NCBI GenBank assembly: GCA_016302985.1
Contig: JAEDMN010000113.1
Location: 1 to 10,127, forward strand
Direction: 5' to 3'
From: Kiritimatiellia bacterium
GTDB lineage: Bacteria; Verrucomicrobiota; Kiritimatiellia; RFP12; UBA1067
Length of the DNA stretch: 10,127 nt
In this document: piece after piece, positions 5,934 to 10,127 of the stretch
Layout of the letters: each line of letters opens with the position of its first letter
How positions within the stretch are numbered: position 1 is the first letter of the stretch
Notes under the pieces: model-generated
Told to the model about the DNA's origin: nothing
Seen by the model: only the letters and a program-made list of their open reading frames with translations
Databases searched by the model: none
Translations under genes and position numbers: made by a program

Positions 5934-7469
5934 TCAGAAGAACAGGTCGCGCTCGCCGCGGCAGGTCGCCTCGTACTGCTTGAGCACGGTCGGGTAGAAC
6001 TTCGGCACCCACTCCTTGATGCCCGCGAGCTCCTTCTGGATGAGCGCCTCGCCCGCGGTCCTCGTGGCCGGGTCCTTCGCGAAGTCGTCCAGCCACTCGC
6101 GGAACGTGAGCACCGCGTTGATCTTGCAGAACTTGCCCTCGCGGCCGGTCTTGAGCGCATCCATGATGCACCCGCCCGTGCGGCCGCAGCGGTAGCCCGC
6201 CGTGCAGAACGAGGTGATCGTGTCGCGGGAGGCGAGGTACTGCACCATCTCCTCGATCGAGCGGTTGTCGCCGAGCATGAACTGCTGGCGCTCCTTCTCC
6301 TGGTGCGCCTCGTCCGCGAAGTCGCTGTAGCCCTTGATCGCGATGTTGGACGAGCAGTCGAGCTGCGTCATGCCGCAGTCGAGGCACGCGTTGCGGCTCG
6401 CCGGGCTCTCGCGCGCCGTGACGATCATCCCCGTGTACGGCACCGAGAGGCGCGCGATGACGAGGATGCGGTGGAACGTCGCGTCGTCGATGAGCCACGG
6501 GGACTCCTCGGGCACCTTCGTGCCGGAAGCCGGCTCGAGGCGCGGGAAGCTGAGCGTGTGCGGGCCGATGTTGAACCAGCGCTCGAGGTCCCGGGCGTGC
6601 ATGATGGTCGCGAGCAGTTCGAAGCGCCAGTCGCAGAGTCCGTAGAGGACCCCGAGGCCGACGTCGTCCACGCCCGCCTCGAGGCAGCGGTGGAAGCACG
6701 TCGTGCGCCAGTCGTAGTTGCCCTTCACGCTCCATGCCGGATGCATCTGCTCGTAGAGCTTGCGGTTGTACGTCTCCTGGAAGACCTGGAACGTGCCGAT
6801 GCCGACCTTCTTCAGCACGCGCAGGTCGTCGATCGGCAGCGGGGCGGCGTTGACGTTCACGCGGCGGATGTTGTTCAGACGGCCCGTATTCGGCGCGGGG
6901 ACCTTGCGGTTGTAGCAGGTCTCGATCGTCTCCGCCATGTATTCCGTGGACGTGGTCGGGTGCTCGCCGTAGACCGCGATGAGGCGCTTGTGCCCGATGC
7001 GGCCCGCGAGGACGTCGACCTCCTCCTTGAGCTCGTCCATCGTCAGCACGCGGCGCTTCTGCAGCTCGTTCCCCTCGCGGAAACCGCAGTAGCGGCAGCC
7101 GTTGACGCAGAGGTTGGACATGTACAGCGGTGCGAAGAAGACGATGCGGTTGTCGTAGACCTTGTGCTTGATGCGGCCCGCCGCGGCGCGCATCTCCTCG
7201 AAGAGCGCCGGGTCCGTCACGCGCATCAGCTCGGCCGTCTCCTCGGGACGCAGCGTCTCGCAGGTGGACTCGCTCTTCGCGATGATCTCGCGCACGCGCA
7301 CGGGATCGGCCGGCTTCGCATCGATGTCCGCGATCAGCCGGTTGATCAGGTCCTCGTCGATGAAGTGCTTCCCGCCCGGGAGGTACTTGTCAATCTCCGA
7401 CTGGATGATGAAGTTCTTCGTGTAGTCCGCCGCGTCCTTGAAGTGGCGGATGCCGTTGTTCGTTGACAT
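5934..7469 (-). CDS. hydG: HydG-type radical SAM tyrosine lyase ([FeFe]-hydrogenase maturase) with variant C-terminal cysteines
   Basis: HydG splits L-tyrosine into p-cresol and dehydroglycine and turns the latter into CO and cyanide on an auxiliary iron-sulfur cluster, supplying the Fe(CO)2CN unit for the H-cluster with HydE and HydF. The 511 residues match the family over their length. The radical SAM CX3CX2C motif is C121, C125, C128 (LCVNGCRYCGF), followed by VYGEHP (166-171), RRVNVNAAPL (202-211) and the HydG-like end QFMLGDNRSIEE (396-407). In characterised HydG the auxiliary cluster is held by C-terminal CX2CX22C. Here the first and last cysteines are present at the right spacing (C422, C448), but the second position is G425 (SFCTAGYRCGRTGGC), with extra cysteines at 428 and 434. 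The ATG at 7469 has an AAGG site 9 bases upstream. HydE, HydF and a hydrogenase are not in the window. ThiH is the nearest alternative but is shorter. Confidence 0.88.
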   Translation of the reverse strand: MSTNNGIRHFKDAADYTKNFIIQSEIDKYLPGGKHFIDEDLINRLIADIDAKPADPVRVREIIAKSESTCETLRPEETAELMRVTDPALFEEMRAAAGRIKHKVYDNRIVFFAPLYMSNLCVNGCRYCGFREGNELQKRRVLTMDELKEEVDVLAGRIGHKRLIAVYGEHPTTSTEYMAETIETCYNRKVPAPNTGRLNNIRRVNVNAAPLPIDDLRVLKKVGIGTFQVFQETYNRKLYEQMHPAWSVKGNYDWRTTCFHRCLEAGVDDVGLGVLYGLCDWRFELLATIMHARDLERWFNIGPHTLSFPRLEPASGTKVPEESPWLIDDATFHRILVIARLSVPYTGMIVTARESPASRNACLDCGMTQLDCSSNIAIKGYSDFADEAHQEKERQQFMLGDNRSIEEMVQYLASRDTITSFCTAGYRCGRTGGCIMDALKTGREGKFCKINAVLTFREWLDDFAKDPATRTAGEALIQKELAGIKEWVPKFYPTVLKQYEATCRGERDLFF

Positions 7470-7498
7470 CTCTCTGCGCCTTCTTTCCTGAGCGGCAT

Positions 7499-7504
7499 AT
7501 TATA
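7499..7504 (-). promoter_or_regulatory. Extended -10 promoter for hydG
   Basis: TGGTATAAT on the minus strand gives a perfect -10 with the TGn extension. The best -35 candidates are poor (TCTTCC at 17 bases, TTGGTC at 21). Transcription would begin near 7493, leaving a leader of about 22-24 bases that contains the AAGAAGG Shine-Dalgarno region. This makes hydG independent of the upstream glutaminase-like gene. Confidence 0.6.
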
Positions 7505-7583
7505 CCACAAACGCCCCTACCGGAAGACCAACACGGTGCCGCCGCCGAGGCGGAGGACCTTCAGGAGGCCGGCGCCGGTTCGC

Positions 7584-9974
7584 CTACTCCGTGCGCTCCG
7601 AGATGCCCCAGTCGACGTACTGCCCGCCGATCGTCTGGCGGGTCTCCGTCGCGATGACATTGTCACCCGTCTTCAGCGCACGCGCGCCGCGCAGCGGGAT
7701 CTCGACCAGCTCGTACTGCGTCGTGTACCCGCGGAACGAACCGGCCGGCACGCCGTTGATCCACGCCTTCGTGTCCTCGTCGTGGTGCAGCGAGAAGAGC
7801 GGATGGACCGGAACCTTGTCCAGCTTCACATGGCGGCGCAGCCAGATCTTCTGAGTCTTCCATTCCGTCCGGACCGTCCCGCCCGGCGTGTTGGCGACGC
7901 CGAAGCCGCCGGGACCGGACAGCCAGGACGAGTCGTCGAATCCGGGCTTCTCCCAGCCCGCCGGCGGTTTCGTGAACGTGTACTTCCAGACGATGTCCGT
8001 CGACGTGCGGCCCTCGGGCACGACGCAGAGGCCCTTGAGCGGCTTCGGGGTGTTGAGCGGCGCCCAGCCGCCCGTCTTCGCCCGGTCGCGCGAGGCGTAC
8101 TTCCTCCACAGCGCGGGATCGTACAGGGCCGGGATGAACACGCCGCCGATCACGCTGCGCGCGATGAATCCCTGGAAGCGCGCCGAGTCCGCCCAGTACC
8201 AGTCGCTGAAGGGGATGCGCTGCGGCGTCTCGTCCATGAAGCGACAGATCGCCTCGGACACGAATTCAAGATCTTCCTTCCGGTTGCGGAGCGTGGCGGA
8301 CCAGATCTCCCAGTCCGTCTTCGTCCATTTCTTCCGGCTGTCCAGCGGCAGGCCGAACGGCTCGATCAGCGGGCGATAGGCGTTCATCTCGGCCTCCGCC
8401 ACCGAAGTCGGGAAGAAGTTGTAGCCCAGAATGCGGTCCCACACGAGGTTGTACTTCATGCTCCAGCTGTCCGGCTGGTCGTAGGCGAGGCGGTAGCCGC
8501 CGCAGCGGCCGCCCTTCGCGGCCTCGAGCCATTTCGGGACAAGGTCCTTCACGCGCGCGCGGTATTGCGCGGCCGTCTGCGCCTCGCCGCGCATCTCCGC
8601 CATGCGGGCATAGGCGGCGAGGCCCATGAGGGACTTGATCGCAAGGTTGGCGTTATGGGCCAGGTGGCCGGCGAAGTCGTCCGTGCAGAGCTGGTTGCCG
8701 GGGTCGAAGCCGAAGCGCGTGAGGTATTCGGCCCACTTCGTGACGGTCGGCCACCAGGCGGAGGCAAAGTCGGCGTTTCCTTCGAGGTGGGAGAGCGCGC
8801 CCAGGCAGACGAGCATGTTGCCGCACTCCTCGACAGGCATGAGGCTCGTCTCGTCGGTGCCCTTCTCGCCACCGGCGTAGCACTGGGCGACGGCGAGCGG
8901 GTACTGCCCGACGTCATGCGGGGCGAACGGCCAGGGCCAGCGCGGATGCGAGGCGTAGATCAGAATCGGTGCGAGCGTGGCGCGGGCGAGGGTTGGGCTC
9001 GTCAGCAGCAGGTGGGGGAACTGCGGGTAGAACACGTCGACCGTACCGATGCAGCCGTTGGACGCGTTCTCTTTCGAGAAGTAGAGGGGCTGTCCGTTGC
9101 GATCGGCGACGAGCTTGCAGGCGGCGAAGCTCTGGCGGAAGGCATGGCAGCCGATGCGGGCGTACTTAGGTCCGCCGAGTTTCACCAGGTCGGCCGTGAA
9201 CTCGGCGTCGAAGGCGTCGAGACGGGAAAGAATTCCCGCTCGTTCGGCCTCGGCCCGGGCGAGCATGTCCGTGAAGGAGAGTCCGTTCCGGCGCCACCAC
9301 GCGTCCAGGTCGTCGCCGAAGAACTGGATCGACTTCACATCGTCGTAGGCGAGCAGGAAATGCGCCTCGTCGTTTGCGGGCGCGGACGGGCCGACCAGCC
9401 AGGCGAACCCCCAGTTGCAGCGGCAACGGTCGCCGCTTTCGGAAAGGGGGAACTGGTCCGCACGGCCAATCGAGACGGCCGGAAGACCCGCAACCGTGCA
9501 GGTGTTCGTCACCATTTCGGCCGAATCGTCGTCCGTGGCCAGGGCCGGTGAGATCGAAGCCTGCAGTTTCCATGACTTCGCGCCCTTCACGCGCGCCGTC
9601 ACATAGGTCACGGGGCGCGAGAATACATCCAGGTTTTCCGGAAGCTTCGGCGTCGACCAGACGAGTTCGACCTGGCGGCCGTCCTCCGCAAAGGTATAGA
9701 CCGTCTGGGTCGGACGGACCTCGACGCCGGTCTGCGGCAGCGGCGGCAGCCGCTTCGGCTCCGCACCGCAGAGGCGCCAGGTCCTGCCATCCAGCTCAAT
9801 CGTGATGGAAATCGGCTGCCTCGCACCCGACCAGTGCGTCGTCTCGGCGTCCGTCAGGCGGTTCGCCGCGCTCCAGACGCTGAAAAAAGGATCGCATTGC
9901 ACCAACGGAACGGCCGGCGGACGAAAGGCCAGCAGCACACAGGGAATCAAGCACGCACCAAGAACTAGTTTCAT
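7584..9974 (-). CDS. Exported glutaminase A-like protein (DUF4965/DUF1793) with C-terminal beta-sandwich
   Basis: The 796-residue protein begins with a short signal peptide (MKLVLGACLIPCVLLAF, cleavage near 18-23), so it acts in the periplasm or outside the cell. An N-terminal beta-sandwich (about 24-225, starting PLVQCDPFFSVWSAANRLTD) matches the DUF5127-like domain. The middle (about 230-405) is DUF4965-like, with APHDVGQYP (351-359) and MPVEECGNML (379-388). A helical toroid of the DUF1793 type follows (about 405-625), with QLCTDDFAGHLAHNANLAIK (428-447) and a WxxWSATL-like segment near 555-562. Fungal GtaA of this family is described as a glutaminase; many bacterial members have no tested activity and resemble glycoside-hydrolase toroids. 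Residues about 655-796 add a galactose-binding-like module (WLRRHVKL, HHDEDTKAWINGV, GDNVIATETRQTIGGQYVDWGI). The start at 9974 gives the signal peptide at the N terminus; an in-frame upstream start at 10037 would bury it and overlap the rRNA terminator. Confidence 0.87.
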   Translation of the reverse strand: MKLVLGACLIPCVLLAFRPPAVPLVQCDPFFSVWSAANRLTDAETTHWSGARQPISITIELDGRTWRLCGAEPKRLPPLPQTGVEVRPTQTVYTFAEDGRQVELVWSTPKLPENLDVFSRPVTYVTARVKGAKSWKLQASISPALATDDDSAEMVTNTCTVAGLPAVSIGRADQFPLSESGDRCRCNWGFAWLVGPSAPANDEAHFLLAYDDVKSIQFFGDDLDAWWRRNGLSFTDMLARAEAERAGILSRLDAFDAEFTADLVKLGGPKYARIGCHAFRQSFAACKLVADRNGQPLYFSKENASNGCIGTVDVFYPQFPHLLLTSPTLARATLAPILIYASHPRWPWPFAPHDVGQYPLAVAQCYAGGEKGTDETSLMPVEECGNMLVCLGALSHLEGNADFASAWWPTVTKWAEYLTRFGFDPGNQLCTDDFAGHLAHNANLAIKSLMGLAAYARMAEMRGEAQTAAQYRARVKDLVPKWLEAAKGGRCGGYRLAYDQPDSWSMKYNLVWDRILGYNFFPTSVAEAEMNAYRPLIEPFGLPLDSRKKWTKTDWEIWSATLRNRKEDLEFVSEAICRFMDETPQRIPFSDWYWADSARFQGFIARSVIGGVFIPALYDPALWRKYASRDRAKTGGWAPLNTPKPLKGLCVVPEGRTSTDIVWKYTFTKPPAGWEKPGFDDSSWLSGPGGFGVANTPGGTVRTEWKTQKIWLRRHVKLDKVPVHPLFSLHHDEDTKAWINGVPAGSFRGYTTQYELVEIPLRGARALKTGDNVIATETRQTIGGQYVDWGISERTE

Positions 9975-9981
9975 GCTGCGG

Positions 9982-10012
9982 ATTATAGCATAAATGCTTG
10001 AGTCTGGGGCAA
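9982..10012 (-). promoter_or_regulatory. Extended -10 promoter abutting the glutaminase-like gene (leaderless configuration)
   Basis: TGCTATAAT on the minus strand (TATAAT at 9987-9982) ends 7 bases before the ATG at 9974, so transcription should begin at or one base before the start codon. The seven intervening bases (CCGCAGC) have no Shine-Dalgarno site. A TTGCCC lies 19 bases upstream (10012-10007), long for a -35 but tolerable with an extended -10; it overlaps the end of the rRNA terminator T tract. Confidence 0.6.
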
Positions 10013-10045
10013 AAAACAGAAAGCCGTCCCGCGTCACGGGACGGC
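10011..10045 (-). terminator. Intrinsic terminator of the rRNA operon
   Basis: A perfect 9-base-pair GC-rich stem (10037-10045 with 10023-10031) and 5-base loop are followed on the minus strand by TTTCTGTTTTTT. It lies about 37 bases after the 5S rRNA 3' end and just before the glutaminase-like promoter, so it ends rRNA transcription. Confidence 0.9.
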
Positions 10046-10050
10046 CCTGC

Positions 10051-10066
10051 AGGTTCAGAAGAACCT
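10051..10066 (-). promoter_or_regulatory. Small hairpin in the 5S rRNA trailer
   Basis: AGGTTC and GAACCT form a perfect 6-base-pair stem with a 4-base loop between the 5S 3' end and the main terminator. No U tract follows. It may be part of the trailer processed during 5S maturation. Confidence 0.4.
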
Positions 10067-10081
10067 TTGAATAAAGAAAAA

Positions 10082-10127
10082 AGCCGGCGGCGCCCTACTC
10101 TCGCACGGACGAGTTCCGCACTACCCT
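10082..10127 (-). rRNA. rrf: 5S ribosomal RNA, 3' end; cut by right edge
   Basis: The minus strand from 10127 reads GGTAGTGCGGAACTCGTCC, then GTGCGAGAGTAGGGCGCCGCC, which is the conserved 3' part of bacterial 5S rRNA (the helix IV/V region with GCGAGAGTAGG). About 46 of roughly 115 bases are present; the 5' part and presumably 23S and 16S rRNA lie to the right. The exact 3' end, near 10082-10085, cannot be fixed without the pairing 5' end. A T-rich stretch follows at once, then the trailer hairpin and terminator. Confidence 0.9.

Noticed and set aside
5822..6160. N-terminal extension of the M20 gene through the tandem repeats (GDGTSPPTDSL repeated)
   Set aside because: The frame is open but overlaps hydG and offers no start with a ribosome-binding site; the ATG at 5821 has one and matches normal M20 length.
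5934..7469. Assignment as ThiH (thiamine biosynthesis tyrosine lyase)
   Set aside because: ThiH is about 370-380 residues and lacks the long C-terminal segment with the CTAGYR...C motif; no thi genes are nearby.
7536..9551. 671-codon plus-strand frame opposite the glutaminase-like gene
   Set aside because: Antisense shadow; composition is codon-mirror Arg/Ala/Val/Glu and no domain is recognisable.
9975..10037. Upstream start of the glutaminase-like gene at 10037
   Set aside because: It would add 21 residues ahead of a clear signal peptide and place the start inside the rRNA terminator and ahead of the promoter.
1..10127. tRNA genes, insertion sequences, attachment sites or a defence island
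   Set aside because: No tRNA-like cloverleaf, transposase, integrase, terminal inverted repeat or defence-gene motif was seen; all intergenic gaps are short and accounted for.

Overview
The window is GC-rich bacterial DNA in which every gene I can support lies on the minus strand, so the biological reading order runs from the right edge to the left. I recognise seven protein genes and one rRNA end. From right to left they are: the 3' end of a 5S rRNA gene (cut by the right edge) with its terminator; an exported glutaminase A-like (DUF4965/DUF1793) protein with an extra C-terminal beta-sandwich; a HydG-type radical SAM enzyme; an M20 metallopeptidase; an exported protein of unknown function; a TrpB2-type tryptophan synthase beta chain; and the rpsB-tsf pair (ribosomal protein S2 and elongation factor Ts, the latter cut by the left edge). 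No intergenic stretch exceeds 300 bases; the longest is the 254-base rpsB upstream region.

Organism: HydG, the TrpB2 paralogue, the DUF4965 family, a beta-sandwich type common in exported proteins of the PVC group, and sigma70-like TATAAT boxes together suggest an anaerobic Gram-negative bacterium, perhaps Verrucomicrobiota/Kiritimatiellota from a gut or sediment. This is inference from gene content, not a phylogenetic placement.

Transcription units (inferred): (1) an rRNA operon ending at a strong terminator near 10011-10045; (2) the glutaminase-like gene from an extended -10 promoter placed so close to the ATG that the mRNA should be leaderless; (3) hydG from its own extended -10 promoter with a short Shine-Dalgarno leader, probably read through three tandem 33-base hairpin repeats into the M20 gene; (4) the unknown exported protein, again with TATAAT immediately before its ATG; (5) trpB2 with its own promoter and Shine-Dalgarno site; (6) rpsB-tsf from a good promoter with a leader of about 159 bases that holds a stem-loop, and a second hairpin between the two genes.

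The genes are mostly core or metabolic and do not form an obvious defence or mobile system. The points most worth checking are: a HydG whose auxiliary-cluster CX2C pair reads C-T-A-G, with other cysteines nearby; the tandem palindromic repeats between hydG and the peptidase; the apparently leaderless start of both exported-protein genes; and the Ala/Lys/Glu-rich tail of about 105 residues on ribosomal protein S2.
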